A stretch of 64,000 nucleotides of DNA from Nocardiopsis ansamitocini (GTDB taxonomy: Bacteria; Actinomycetota; Actinomycetes; Streptosporangiales; Streptosporangiaceae): NCBI RefSeq assembly GCF_030268225.1, contig NZ_BSQG01000003.1, positions 282,991 through 346,990 on the forward strand, given 5' to 3'. The notes beneath the pieces were generated by a model that saw only the letters and a program-made list of their open reading frames with translations, searched no databases and was not told the origin of the DNA. Below, piece by piece: positions 7,362 to 15,637 of the stretch (position 1 is its first letter; the number at the start of each line of letters is the position of its first letter). A program made the position numbers and the translations under genes.

Positions 7362-8602
7362 TCAGGCCAGTCGGGTGGCCCGAAGTCCGGCAAGGGGATA
7401 CTCGTGGGGGAGTTCCGCCGGATCGCCGGGAACGGTGATCTGCACAGTGATGTGACGTGATTCGCCGGCCGGCAGGAGCTGGTCGCTCTGGGAGTCCAAG
7501 TACGCCTTGCCGCCCTCGTAGAGCACGTCTACACCCGAAGCCTCGACCTTGCTTCCCGGGAGCGTCGGCAGATCGAACGAGATCCGGAATTTGCGTACGT
7601 CGGCGTTCTTGCCGGGGCTGTTCTTCCCGGCGGAGGCGCTCAGCACCAGATCGAAGCTGTACACCCTGCCCTTGGGGTCGTAGCTTTCCCATGAGGTGGT
7701 GAACTTCTTCGTCACGGTGATCTCGTCGTAGCTGGGTTTGAGGGGCATCTGCGTGATCAGGCCCGCCCCGTTCATGACCTCCAGGCCGTCCACGGGGATC
7801 TTCCCGTTGCCGATGCGTTCGGCCTTGGCCGGGATCTCGCCGCCGCTCAGGTCCAGGTGGTTGACGTTGCCCGCAGAGTCCACCGCGTAGAAGTTGCCGA
7901 CGGTGTCGAAGAACATCGCTGAGTAGGCGCGCCTGGACCCGGAGGAGGAGCTTGCTTCGGCGGGCCGGAATACGCCTGGTTTGAGTACGGTCTTCATGGG
8001 GTTCTTCTGCGGGTCCACGTTGAGGAGGTCGCCGTTGTCACCCTCCACTGAGATCAAACGGTGGTCCTTGGGATGCTGGGCGAAGTCGTCCCAACGACCG
8101 CCGCCAGGGGGGTTCCCAGCGGTCGCCGTTTTGTTCGCGACATCGATCGAGTAGCTGTGGCCTTGGGGGTCGCCCGCGACGAACAGGGTTTTTCCGTCCG
8201 TGCTCATGTCACCGTCGTACCAGGTGACGCCGGTCGGCAAGCCCTGGACGGGGTGTTGGGCGACTGTCCCGGCCTCGACGTCGATGACGACGAGGCCGCC
8301 CCCGCTGACCGCGAAGAGCAGCGGCTCTTTGCCGTCTTCCCTGTACTGCGCGCCCATGGCGGTGAAACCGCTCTTGTACGGGGCCACGTTATCGACCAGG
8401 CGTGTGTCGCCGTCGATCGGATCGAAGCGATAGATTCGGGTGTTCTTCCTGCCAACTGCGAGATACACCTTGCGGTGAGTCACCGAGAGACCTCCGAAGA
8501 AGGTGGGCGTTGCCTGTGCCAGGCCCCTGCCCGAGTCAAGGCTGCCCCGGCCAGGGCTAGCGATCCCGACGGGGTTATTACTCCGGATGTTCTCAGTGTC
8601 AC
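7362..8602 (-). pseudogene. Secreted DUF6923-like beta-propeller protein, frameshifted in the signal peptide
   Basis: The body (QATPTFFGGLSVTHRKVYLAV, TRIYRFDPIDGDTRLVD, GLPTGVTWYDGDMSTDGKTL, RWDDFAQHPKDHRLISVEGD) has propeller-like repeats resembling the 'T-x-IYRFDP' DUF6923 domain of secreted actinobacterial proteins, and a beta-sandwich-like C-terminus. The open frame has no signal peptide, but the +1 frame from GTG at 8602 reads MTLRTSGVITPSGSLALAGA and then AALTRAGA, a good export signal. It would join the propeller frame after a 1-nt indel near 8515-8535. The gene is therefore either a recent frameshift or a sequencing error. The in-frame ORF alone extends from 8681. Function of the family is not established. 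Confidence 0.55.
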
Positions 8603-8681
8603 CGTGAGTTACTGGTTGGTACTTTCGATTATGACGTGTATTACACCCAGGCGTGGGGCGGGGAGGGCGGGTTCTGCCCAC

Positions 8682-9080
8682 CTGTGGACGGGGCGATTGC
8701 GTCGTTCGGGACGTGGTGGGGGCTTCGGTGCGGGTCGGGACCGTCTCCCGTCATCCACACGGAGCGGGCCATCGTTGGACCTGCGACAGTCATGTCCGGC
8801 CGGTTGGGCGGTGTTGCCGACGGCACGTGCGGCGGCCTGCTGATGGAGTGAACCCGCCACCGGCATCACCTTCGCCCCCGGCCCGCCGCGGCTGAAAAAT
8901 CGGGGGTGAAGAGAACACGGCCTGCCGGAAAATTCCGCGCGGTGGAGCGACCGGATCCGGGCGGAGCTTGAACGAGGCCCCGCTCAGGGGAGACCCAGGT
9001 CCCGGTTTGGGGGTGCTGCCCCACGTCTTCGAAGCCGGGGCCCGCCCTTCCCGGTGCTTGCCGTTTAGAGGGCGGGGCGG
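8682..9080. other. Intergenic stretch, no gene seen
   Basis: About 400 bp without a convincing ORF in any frame. It holds a short CGGAA-AA-TTCCG inverted repeat at 8926-8937. It probably contains the more decayed 5' part of the integrase or remnants of the inserted element, but I could not align any of it to the catalytic domain. Confidence 0.4.
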
Positions 9081-9409
9081 CCGTCCTCGCATGTGGGGGA
9101 CTGGTTCACCCGCGTTGCGCGTGCGGAGGGGAGCCCGCCCATCACGTTGCGCGGGCTCCGCTATGAGCCGGTCTCGATGGCGTCCGTGGCGGAGGTCGGG
9201 AGGTGGTCCCGGCCGAGCCGGGCCATTCCATCGCCCACTTCACCCAGGACGCCTACCAGGCGGTGTTCCCGGCCGAGACCACAACGCCCCTGCCACACAG
9301 GGCCGTGCCCGCCAGGGGCGGCCGGCGTATGACCGGCCCGGTGGGCCTGACGGTAGGGAGGGGCGCTCGGAGCCGCCCCGTCGTCACCCTTGGGGCGAGT
9401 AGGGTTTGA
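9081..9409 (+). pseudogene. Tyrosine integrase (phage-type) C-terminal remnant, frameshifted
   Basis: Two adjacent frames together read as the catalytic end of an actinobacterial tyrosine recombinase. The first, from about 9081, gives HVGDWFTRVARAEGSPPITL then RGLRYEPVSMASVAEV, matching the 'DWFTRVARAEGLPPI-LHGLRHGAASMA' region. After a frame change near 9195-9203 the second gives PGHSIAHFTQDAYQAVFPAE, matching 'LGHSSIAFTQDTYQAVFPE' with the catalytic His and Tyr still present. The box II histidine is altered (LRY for LRH) and the N-terminal domains are gone. It sits 36 bp from the 3' end of tRNA-Arg(UCU), the classical attachment position. It is a scar of an integrated element. Confidence 0.7.
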
Positions 9410-9444
9410 GATGGGTCCTCCGGCCCGTCTGACCTGGGGTTTTG

Positions 9445-9520
9445 TGGCGCACCCGGCAGGATTCGAACCTGCGACCATCGGATTAGAAGTCCGGTGCTCT
9501 ATCCACTGAGCTACGGGTGC
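9445..9520 (-). tRNA. tRNA-Arg (anticodon UCU)
   Basis: The minus strand folds as a 76-nt tRNA with encoded CCA. The acceptor GCACCCG pairs with CGGGTGC, the D-arm is GCTCAGTGGATAGAGC, the anticodon loop CTTCTAA carries TCT at positions 34-36, and the T-arm is GCAGGTTCGAATCCTGC. It reads AGA/AGG arginine codons. Its 3' end faces the integrase remnant, so the 3' half is the likely attachment site of a past insertion. Confidence 0.97.
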
Positions 9521-9679
9521 TCGGATTCAATTGTCCCGTGAGCCGGGAGCCCTTGGTTACCCTTTGACCTGGGGGTTCATGGATTGGTGTACGAACCGTG
9601 GTCGCTGTGGGGCGGGGGTGGCCCCATGGGGCGCACGGGGGTGGAGGGGCCGTGGGTGCTGCGGGGCCCTTGGGGCGAC

Positions 9680-9685
9680 ATTATA
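9680..9685 (-). promoter_or_regulatory. Consensus -10 element (TATAAT)
   Basis: A perfect TATAAT on the minus strand about 160 bp upstream of tRNA-Arg. A TGAGCG hexamer 17 bp further upstream is only a weak -35. It could drive the tRNA or a short RNA. Confidence 0.3.
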
Positions 9686-9756
9686 GAGGATTCTGTCCAT
9701 GTCGCTCAGGCCCGGGCGAAATCGTATCAACTACTGCCATTCGTAGTTGCGTCTCG

Positions 9757-9873
9757 TTAGCACGCGCTCCCCATCAAACCGGCTGCTATGGCGTCGCCGA
9801 ACACGTTACCCGTCATCAACGCCGGTAGTGGTGCGCGGAGATGGTGTTTCGCGAACTCGATCCCCCGCCCCAC
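9757..9873 (-). CDS. Possible 38-aa small ORF downstream of the Trp-rich peptide
   Basis: Starts at GTG 9873, 19 nt after the stop of the 19-aa ORF. The peptide begins GRGIEFAKHHLRAPLP and ends AIAAGLMGSAC with a terminal Cys. There is no strong ribosome binding site and about three quarters of third positions are G/C, lower than neighbouring genes. It could be translated by coupling or be noise. No family recognised. Confidence 0.18.
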   Translation of the reverse strand: MGRGIEFAKHHLRAPLPALMTGNVFGDAIAAGLMGSAC

Positions 9874-9892
9874 GGCTGTTTCCGCTGTTCCC

Positions 9893-9952
9893 TCACCAGG
9901 TCCAGTACTGTCCCAACCCGATGAGGATCTCGACGATCCAGGTCGTGCGCAC
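9893..9952 (-). CDS. 19-aa Trp-rich small ORF with consensus Shine-Dalgarno
   Basis: GTG at 9952 is preceded by AGGAGG (9960-9965) at 7 nt, a better ribosome binding site than most genes here have. The peptide is MRTTWIVEILIGLGQYWTW, hydrophobic with three Trp, and 18 of 19 codons end in G or C. The frame is open further upstream, but the site argues for this start. It could be a leader peptide, a small membrane peptide, or part of the element scar. No family recognised. Confidence 0.35.
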   Translation of the reverse strand: MRTTWIVEILIGLGQYWTW

Positions 9953-10144
9953 GGTGCTCCCTCCTCTCCGGCCCGGTCGGGCGAACGGGGACGGCACGGA
10001 GGGGCCCGGTTGCCCTTGAGCATGGGCGGCAGTAAAACGCGAGGTCAATACGGTTGCCCGATTCTTGACCCCGTCCCGTCCACCGGTTGCCCCGTACGTA
10101 TCGCGCACCCGGTCCGGCACGCCCCCCCGCGCGTGCGGTCGAAC

Positions 10145-10150
10145 TAGGGT
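10145..10150 (+). promoter_or_regulatory. -10 element of cobD (TAGGGT)
   Basis: TAGGGT lies 6 nt before the GTG of cobD, so the mRNA would start at the codon (leaderless). Confidence 0.5.
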
Positions 10151-10156
10151 TGAGGG

Positions 10157-11110
10157 GTGAGGACACAGCACAGACGCGCCTCGGGCCGGTCGTGGGCATT
10201 GGGACTCGTGGCCGGAGCGGTACTCGACCGGCGGATACCCGATCCCGCACACCGTCATCCGGTGGCGATGTACGGCGACGCCGCCTCAGCCCTGGAACGC
10301 CGCCTCTACGCGCCCAGCCGTGTGCGCGGTGCGGTCTTCACCGTGCTGGCGGTGGCGCCGGTCGTGGCCGCCGGCGCGCTCGTGCAGAGCCGTGCAGGCA
10401 CGGCTCGTACCGTCGCCGCCACCGCGGCCGCCGCCTGGATCACCCTCGGCGGGGCGATGTTGGGCCGCGAGGCGACCCGCATGGCCGAGGCGTTGGAGGA
10501 CGACGACATCGAGGCCGCGCGCCAACGGCTGCCGAACCTGTGCGGACGGGACCCGGGCGGCATGGATGCGGGGGCGCTGGCCCGTGCGACCATCGAGTCG
10601 GTCGCGGAGAACACCTCCGACGCGGTGGTCGCCCCCTTGTTGTGGGGAGCGCTCCTGGGGCCGGCAGGTCTGCTGGGCTATCGCGCGGTCAACACCCTGG
10701 ACGCGATGGTGGGTCACCGCTCCGCCCATTACGAGCGGTTCGGCTGGGCCTCGGCACGCCTGGACGACGTCGTCAACTGGGCGCCGGCCCGGCTCACCGC
10801 GCTGCTGGCGGTGGTGGCCGCCCCGGTGGCGCAAGGCGATCGCCGGGCCGCCTGGCAGACCCGTGCCCGCTACGGCGACCACCATCCCAGCCCCAACTCG
10901 GGTCAGTGCGAGGCGGCCTTCGCCGGGGCGCTGGGGATTCGACTGGGCGGGCGCAACGTCTACGGCGGCCGGGTCGAGCACCGCCCCGAACTGGGGCACG
11001 GCCGTGAACCGGCGGTCGCCGACATCCGTCGCGCGGTTCGGCTGGCCGGTGCGGTCAACACGGGGGCCGCGCTCGTGGCGGCGGCCCTCGCCTGGTCGCT
11101 GGACCGTTGA
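10157..11110 (+). CDS. cobD: Adenosylcobinamide-phosphate synthase CobD/CbiB
   Basis: 317 aa membrane protein that joins aminopropanol (phosphate) to cobyric acid. Recognisable CobD blocks are HPVAMYGDAASALERRLYAP near the N-terminus, ARATIESVAENTSDAVVAPL, and the YRAVNTLDAMVGHRSAHYERFGWASARLDDVVNWAPAR region that follows; then SPNSGQCEAAFAGALG and GGRVEHRPELG. Hydrophobic stretches around residues 55-75 and 290-310 fit the multi-pass family. GTG at 10157 is supported by a -10 hexamer 6 nt upstream. It ends 12 bp from the convergent kinase. cobQ lies 1.9 kb away on the same strand. Confidence 0.93.
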   Translation: MRTQHRRASGRSWALGLVAGAVLDRRIPDPAHRHPVAMYGDAASALERRLYAPSRVRGAVFTVLAVAPVVAAGALVQSRAGTARTVAATAAAAWITLGGAMLGREATRMAEALEDDDIEAARQRLPNLCGRDPGGMDAGALARATIESVAENTSDAVVAPLLWGALLGPAGLLGYRAVNTLDAMVGHRSAHYERFGWASARLDDVVNWAPARLTALLAVVAAPVAQGDRRAAWQTRARYGDHHPSPNSGQCEAAFAGALGIRLGGRNVYGGRVEHRPELGHGREPAVADIRRAVRLAGAVNTGAALVAAALAWSLDR

Positions 11111-11122
11111 CCTTTCCCCGGT

Positions 11123-12847
11123 TCAGTTCGGCGCGAACGACGCCAACGACTCCTCGCGGATGCCCTCCTGCTCGTCCCACGCCTCGGCGGGAGTGCCCCA
11201 CGCCAGCGTGACGTACTGGCCCTCGGCCACGGTGATGTTGCGCGTCATGACGCGTCGGGAGCGTTCGCCGGAGTCGTAGGTGAACTCCCATTCGGCGACC
11301 GAGACGTAGCCCACCTGCTCGGTGACGTCCTCCAGGCGGATCTGCTCGTAGCCGGGGAAGCTCCCCGCGGTGAGGGCGTGGTGTTCGTTCTCCACCAGGT
11401 TCTGATACTGGTCGTCGGACTGGTTCGGCCGCTGGTCGATCTGCAGGTAACTGCCTCCTGGAGAGTCGAAGTAGACGCTGTCGCCCTGTACCCGCCGCTC
11501 CCACCCCTCCGGCACCACGATGGTGAACCCGGCGGGGTCCTGGACCATGCCGTCGGGGAGTTCGGCCCCGCTTTCGGCAAAATCCTCGGCGCCTGTGGGC
11601 CTGGCCGGTGCTTCCCCGCCCGCGTTGACCCCTTCGGAGCTGGTGTCCCCCAAGGCGCCGTCCTCCCCGGTGCCGTCCTCCCCGGAAATGAGGAAGAGCC
11701 CGCTCGCCAGTACCGCCACGAGCGCGGCCGCGCCCAGGACCGCGCCCAGGGCTCCCAGCAGCAGCGGCAAGGAGAACCGCGACGCCTTGGGGCCTGGCTG
11801 GTGGGGCTGGGGCCCGGTGTGCCGCCCGGGGGCCGTCGTCTCGGGCGGTCGGTGGTACTGCGGCCCGGTGGGGGAGCCACCGGTGGTCCCGGTTCCGCCC
11901 TGGGGTCGGACGTCCCGCTGGGCCGTCCACGGTTCCATGGTCCCGGGCAGGGGAGTGGTGCCCCAGGCCGGTGTCCCCGGGCCGGTCGGGGAGTGCGGCG
12001 TCCACGCGTGCTGGTGCGGTGCCATCGCGGCACCGAGAAGTCCCCGTGCCTCTTCCGCCCCCATGCGCCGGTTCGGGTCCTTGTCCAGGAGCCCTCGGAC
12101 CGCCGCTGCGAGGGGAGGGGGGACATCGGCCCCCAACGGAGGCGGGTCCTCCCGACGCACCGCCAGCACCGTCCCTTCCAGGGATTGGCGGTGGAACGGT
12201 GAGATGCCCGTCAACGCCCCGTGCAGGGTCGCGCCCAGCGCCCACAGGTCCGAGGCCGTCGAGGCGGGTGCGAACGACAGCCGCTCCGGAGAGAGGTAGG
12301 CGGGCGAGCCGACCAACCCGTTGGTCTGGGTCAGGCTGCTGTCGCCCTCGATCACCGCGATGCCGAAGTCGGTCAGCACCGCCCGCCCGCTGTCGGTGAC
12401 CATGATGTTGGCGGGTTTGACGTCACGGTGCAGGATGCCCAGTCCGTGCGCGGTGTGCAGGGCGTCCAGCACGCTGCTTCCCCAGGCCGCGACCTGGAGC
12501 GGTTGCTGCGGCCCGTCCTGGGTCATCGCCTGTTTCAAGGACCGGCCGGTCAGGAACTCCATCACGATCCACGGGCGGTCGTCGTCGTGGATCACGTCGT
12601 GGACGGTGACGATCGAGGGGTGCGCGCCCATCGCGGCGGCCTGCGCCTCGCGGCCCATGCGCAGGGACAGGCGTTCGCGCTCGGCGCCGTCCAAGCTCTC
12701 GGGAAGCAGGAGCTCCTTGAGCGCGACGGTCCGGTTGAGGCGACGGTCGTGGGCCCGCCACACCCGCCCCATCCCGCCACGGCCGAGTTCGGCACCCAGT
12801 AGGTAGCGGTCACAGACGAGCCGTTCCTCGTCGGGGGCTGTGGTCAT
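11123..12847 (-). CDS. Transmembrane Ser/Thr protein kinase (PknB-type)
   Basis: 574 aa. Kinase domain about 15-275: glycine loop GRGGMGRVW (22-30), lysine VALKEL (Lys44), HRDVKPANIMV, DFGIAVIE, and the LSPE activation-segment end. A Pro/Gly-rich juxtamembrane stretch follows, then one transmembrane helix LLLGALGAVLGAAALVAVLA. The roughly 200-residue extracellular C-terminus ends in VAEWEFTYDSGERSRRVMTR and FAPN, with no PASTA repeats. The ectodomain resembles no sensor I know. ATG at 12847 (TTAPDEERL) is the first start next to the kinase domain; further upstream the frame only shadows cobQ. Divergent from cobQ and convergent with cobD; a link to cobalamin is not shown. Confidence 0.9.
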   Translation of the reverse strand: MTTAPDEERLVCDRYLLGAELGRGGMGRVWRAHDRRLNRTVALKELLLPESLDGAERERLSLRMGREAQAAAMGAHPSIVTVHDVIHDDDRPWIVMEFLTGRSLKQAMTQDGPQQPLQVAAWGSSVLDALHTAHGLGILHRDVKPANIMVTDSGRAVLTDFGIAVIEGDSSLTQTNGLVGSPAYLSPERLSFAPASTASDLWALGATLHGALTGISPFHRQSLEGTVLAVRREDPPPLGADVPPPLAAAVRGLLDKDPNRRMGAEEARGLLGAAMAPHQHAWTPHSPTGPGTPAWGTTPLPGTMEPWTAQRDVRPQGGTGTTGGSPTGPQYHRPPETTAPGRHTGPQPHQPGPKASRFSLPLLLGALGAVLGAAALVAVLASGLFLISGEDGTGEDGALGDTSSEGVNAGGEAPARPTGAEDFAESGAELPDGMVQDPAGFTIVVPEGWERRVQGDSVYFDSPGGSYLQIDQRPNQSDDQYQNLVENEHHALTAGSFPGYEQIRLEDVTEQVGYVSVAEWEFTYDSGERSRRVMTRNITVAEGQYVTLAWGTPAEAWDEQEGIREESLASFAPN

Positions 12848-13055
12848 GGGGTCCGCCAGTCCTGTGGAGGGGGTGGGGGGCACACGTGCGGAGCGTTCGG
12901 CACCGGGGCCGGGACCCCGCACCCGCACTGCGGGTGACGCCTCGGACGGTGATCCGGTTGTCCGGTTATATCGTGATGCATGTCGGGAGTGCCCTTCACG
13001 CGCCGGGGTCGCCGGTGGCCGTCGCATTCCCCCGGTGCGTTGAGGATGTGCGCAG

Positions 13056-14585
13056 ATGATCGACCCGGAGCAGGCGGCTCCCGCGCTGCTGGTGGCCGGA
13101 ACCACGTCCGACGCCGGCAAGAGCGTGCTCACCGCCGGGCTCTGCCGCTGGCTGGCCCGACAAGGGGTTCGGGTCGCGCCTTTCAAGGCCCAGAACATGT
13201 CGCTGAACTCCGTGGTGGCCCCTGACGGCGCCGAGATCGGTCGGGCCCAGGCCATGCAGGCGGCGGCCTGCGGGATCGAGCCCGGTTCCGCCATGAACCC
13301 GATCCTGCTCAAGCCGGGCAGCGACCGCAGCAGCCAGGTCATCGTGCGCGGTCGCGCGATCGGAGAGGCAGACGCCCTCACCTACCGCAGTTACACCGAC
13401 CATCTGCGGAGGGTGTCGCTGGAGGCGCTCGCCGAACTGCGCGCCGACTACGACGTCGTCGTCTGCGAGGGCGCGGGCAGTCCTGCGGAGATCAACCTGC
13501 GTGCCGGCGATCTTGCGAACATGGGCCTGGCCCGGGCCGCCCGCCTTCCGGTGCTCGTCGTCGGCGACATCGACCGGGGCGGCGTGTTCGCCGCGCTGCA
13601 CGGCACGCTGGCACTGCTGGAGCCCCGCGACCAGGCCCTCGTGGCGGGTTTCGTGATCAACAAGTTCCGTGGGGCCCGCGAGATCCTCGACCCGGGCCTG
13701 GACATGATCCGTGCGCTCACGGGGCGGCCCGTGTATGGGGTGCTGCCGTGGTTGGACGGGTTGTGGCTGGACGTCGAGGACTCCCTTGCACTGGGCGCCG
13801 ACCGCGGTCCGGTCCGCGCGCCGGTGGGCGCGCGCTCGTTGCGGGTGGCGGTGGTGCGTCTGCCGCGGATCAGCAACTTCACCGACATCGACGCCCTGAC
13901 GGTGGAGCCGGGGGTGGATGTGCGGTTCGTAACCTCCCCGCACGAGATCGCCGACGCCGATCTCGCCATCGTGCCGGGCAGTCGCGCCACGGTCGCCGAT
14001 CTGGCATGGCTGCGCGAGCGCGGGCTGGCCGCGGCCGTCATCGACCGGGCGCGCCGTGGCGCCCCGGTGCTCGGGGTGTGCGGGGGATACCAGATGCTGG
14101 CCCGCAGTATCGACGACCGGGTGGAGTCGGGTGCCGGAACCGTCGCGGGTCTGGGCCTGTTGCCCACCCGGGTGGTCTTCGCCCAGGAGAAGACCCTGGG
14201 GCGTCCGTCGGGGATCGGGTACGGCCATCCGGTGCACGCCTACGCGATCCATCACGGTGCGGTCCACGCCGACCCCGACGCCCGCACCGAACCGTTCCTG
14301 GACGGTCACCTCTTCGGTGCGGTGTACGGCACCACCTGGCACGGGGCCTTGGAGAACGACGCCTTCCGGCGGGCCTTCCTCGCCGACGTCGCGGCGCGCG
14401 CGGGCCGCGACTTCACCTGTGCCCCCGACACCGACTTCGCCGCCGAGCGGACCCGTCGCCTGGACGCCCTGGGGGACCTGGTCGAACAGCATCTGGACAC
14501 CGACGCACTCTGGCGCCTCCTGGAGCAGGGGCCGCCCCACGGTCTGCCGATCGTCCCCCCGGGAGGACCGGGCGGGGCGGCCTGA
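13056..14585 (+). CDS. cobQ: Cobyric acid synthase CobQ
   Basis: 509 aa glutamine-dependent amidotransferase that amidates four side chains of adenosylcobyrinic acid a,c-diamide. The N-terminal synthetase domain begins [20 protein letters not shown] (P-loop-like) with [14 protein letters not shown] and [20 protein letters not shown]. The C-terminal class I glutaminase-like domain has [13 protein letters not shown] (nucleophile Cys) and an [17 protein letters not shown] block with the catalytic His region. ATG at 13056 has GAGG 10 nt upstream. Divergent from the Ser/Thr kinase. Converges on the osmoprotectant operon through a perfect 18-bp hairpin. Confidence 0.95.
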   Translation: MIDPEQAAPALLVAGTTSDAGKSVLTAGLCRWLARQGVRVAPFKAQNMSLNSVVAPDGAEIGRAQAMQAAACGIEPGSAMNPILLKPGSDRSSQVIVRGRAIGEADALTYRSYTDHLRRVSLEALAELRADYDVVVCEGAGSPAEINLRAGDLANMGLARAARLPVLVVGDIDRGGVFAALHGTLALLEPRDQALVAGFVINKFRGAREILDPGLDMIRALTGRPVYGVLPWLDGLWLDVEDSLALGADRGPVRAPVGARSLRVAVVRLPRISNFTDIDALTVEPGVDVRFVTSPHEIADADLAIVPGSRATVADLAWLRERGLAAAVIDRARRGAPVLGVCGGYQMLARSIDDRVESGAGTVAGLGLLPTRVVFAQEKTLGRPSGIGYGHPVHAYAIHHGAVHADPDARTEPFLDGHLFGAVYGTTWHGALENDAFRRAFLADVAARAGRDFTCAPDTDFAAERTRRLDALGDLVEQHLDTDALWRLLEQGPPHGLPIVPPGGPGGAA

Positions 14586-14595
14586 GCCCTGTGCA

Positions 14596-14634
14596 CGCCG
14601 CGGGGCCCGACCGAAACGGTCGGGCCCCGCGGCG
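14596..14634. terminator. Bidirectional terminator, perfect 18-bp stem
   Basis: Left arm 14596-14613 and right arm 14617-14634 are exact reverse complements around an AAA loop. It sits between the convergent cobQ and osmoprotectant-binding-protein stops, serving both strands. No U-tract, as is common in actinomycetes. Confidence 0.85.
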
Positions 14635-14644
14635 AGCCGGTCGG

Positions 14645-15637
14645 TCACAGCAGGCTGTCGGCCTCCTTGATGAAGCCTTCCGCGACCAGCCAGTCCATGG
14701 CCACATAGACGGGGTCCTCGCCCTCTTCGTCGGCCTTGGCGTTGAGCTGGGTGATCGTGTCGTTGTCGAGCTTTTCCGCGATGGGGGCGAAGATCTCCTC
14801 CAACTGCGGGTACTGCTCGGCGAAGTCCTGCTTGATGGTGATCGCCGGGTTGTAGATGGGGAACGCCTGGCGGTCGTCCTCCAGCAGGGTCAGCCCCAGC
14901 GCGTCGATCCGCCCGTCGGTGCTGTACGCCGAACCCAGGGTGCAGTCGCCGTTCTTGACGGCGGGATACACCACACCCGAGGACATCGTGGTGCTCTCGG
15001 AGGGGAACTCGTCCTCGGAGAGGTCGTAGTCCTTGTACAACGACACCAGGCCGTCGTCGCGGTTGGCGAACTCCACGTCCATGCACAGCGACCGCTCGGG
15101 CTCGGGGACGTTGCCGAGGTCGGAGATACCCTCCAGGTCGTACTCTTCGGCGGTCTCCGGCGTCACCACGATCGCGTAGGTGTTGTCCATCGGTGCCGGT
15201 GGGTCCAACCACACCATCTCGTTCTCTTCGAGGTCGAGATCGCGGATGGCCTCGTACTGCTCCCGGGGGTCCTTGATGACCTCGTTCTGGCCCTCGTAGA
15301 TCAGCCACGCCGTGCCGGTGTACTCCCACATCAGGTCGTTCTCACCGATCAGCATCGACCGGCGCGCGTTGTCGCTGCCCTGGATGTTGGTCTGGTCGAC
15401 GACCTCGAACCCGGCCGCGTCCAGTGCCAGCACGGCGATCTTGCCGAGGATGACCTGTTCGGTGAGCTCCTTGGAGGTCACCCGGACCTGCGCGCCCTCC
15501 AGTTCCGGGTAGGGCTGGATGGAGCCCGGTTCGATCGCGGGGATGAACCCGGAGGCCGCCTGGAGACCGCAGCCGGCGGTCAGTACGGTCAGGCCCGCGC
15601 CGGCGGCGATCAGCCGCGTGTGGCGACGCATCTTCAC
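14645..15637 (-). CDS. Osmoprotectant (glycine betaine/choline) ABC transporter substrate-binding lipoprotein
   Basis: 330 aa OpuAC/OpuCC-type binding protein. It has a lipoprotein signal (RRHTRLIAAGAGLTVLTAGC, lipobox LTAGC). The fold features VRVTSKELTEQVILGKIAVL, NDLMWEYTGTAWLIY and YNPAITIKQDFAEQYPQLEEI are the binding-pocket and hinge blocks of quaternary-amine receptors. GTG at 15637 overlaps the upstream permease stop (GTGA) and is preferred; ATG 15631 is an alternative with better spacing to GAAGGG. Last gene of the four-gene operon, terminated by the 18-bp hairpin. Confidence 0.9.
   Translation of the reverse strand: MKMRRHTRLIAAGAGLTVLTAGCGLQAASGFIPAIEPGSIQPYPELEGAQVRVTSKELTEQVILGKIAVLALDAAGFEVVDQTNIQGSDNARRSMLIGENDLMWEYTGTAWLIYEGQNEVIKDPREQYEAIRDLDLEENEMVWLDPPAPMDNTYAIVVTPETAEEYDLEGISDLGNVPEPERSLCMDVEFANRDDGLVSLYKDYDLSEDEFPSESTTMSSGVVYPAVKNGDCTLGSAYSTDGRIDALGLTLLEDDRQAFPIYNPAITIKQDFAEQYPQLEEIFAPIAEKLDNDTITQLNAKADEEGEDPVYVAMDWLVAEGFIKEADSLL

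Larger units (their letters stand above)
9521..10156. other. 636-bp gap with small-ORF and promoter-like signals
   Basis: No long gene is credible. The region holds candidate minus-strand small ORFs (9757-9873, 9893-9952). It also holds a perfect 7-bp inverted repeat CAACTAC/GTAGTTG at 9728-9749 and a perfect minus-strand TATAAT at 9680-9685, rare in this GC-rich sequence and a candidate -10 for the tRNA transcript or an antisense RNA. The cobD promoter lies at its right end. No cobalamin riboswitch core was recognised. Confidence 0.5.

Noticed and set aside
9788-10147. 119-codon plus-strand ORF upstream of cobD
   Set aside because: Composition is random-looking and rich in Pro/Ser/Gly, there is no ribosome binding site, and it runs antisense to the better-signalled small ORFs.
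9521-10156. Cobalamin riboswitch before cobD
   Set aside because: No B12-box-like core was recognisable, and cobD has a -10 element only 6 nt from its start codon.
12996-15329. 777-codon minus-strand ORF across cobQ and the binding-protein gene
   Set aside because: Low-complexity Arg/Gly/Pro composition antisense to two well-supported genes.
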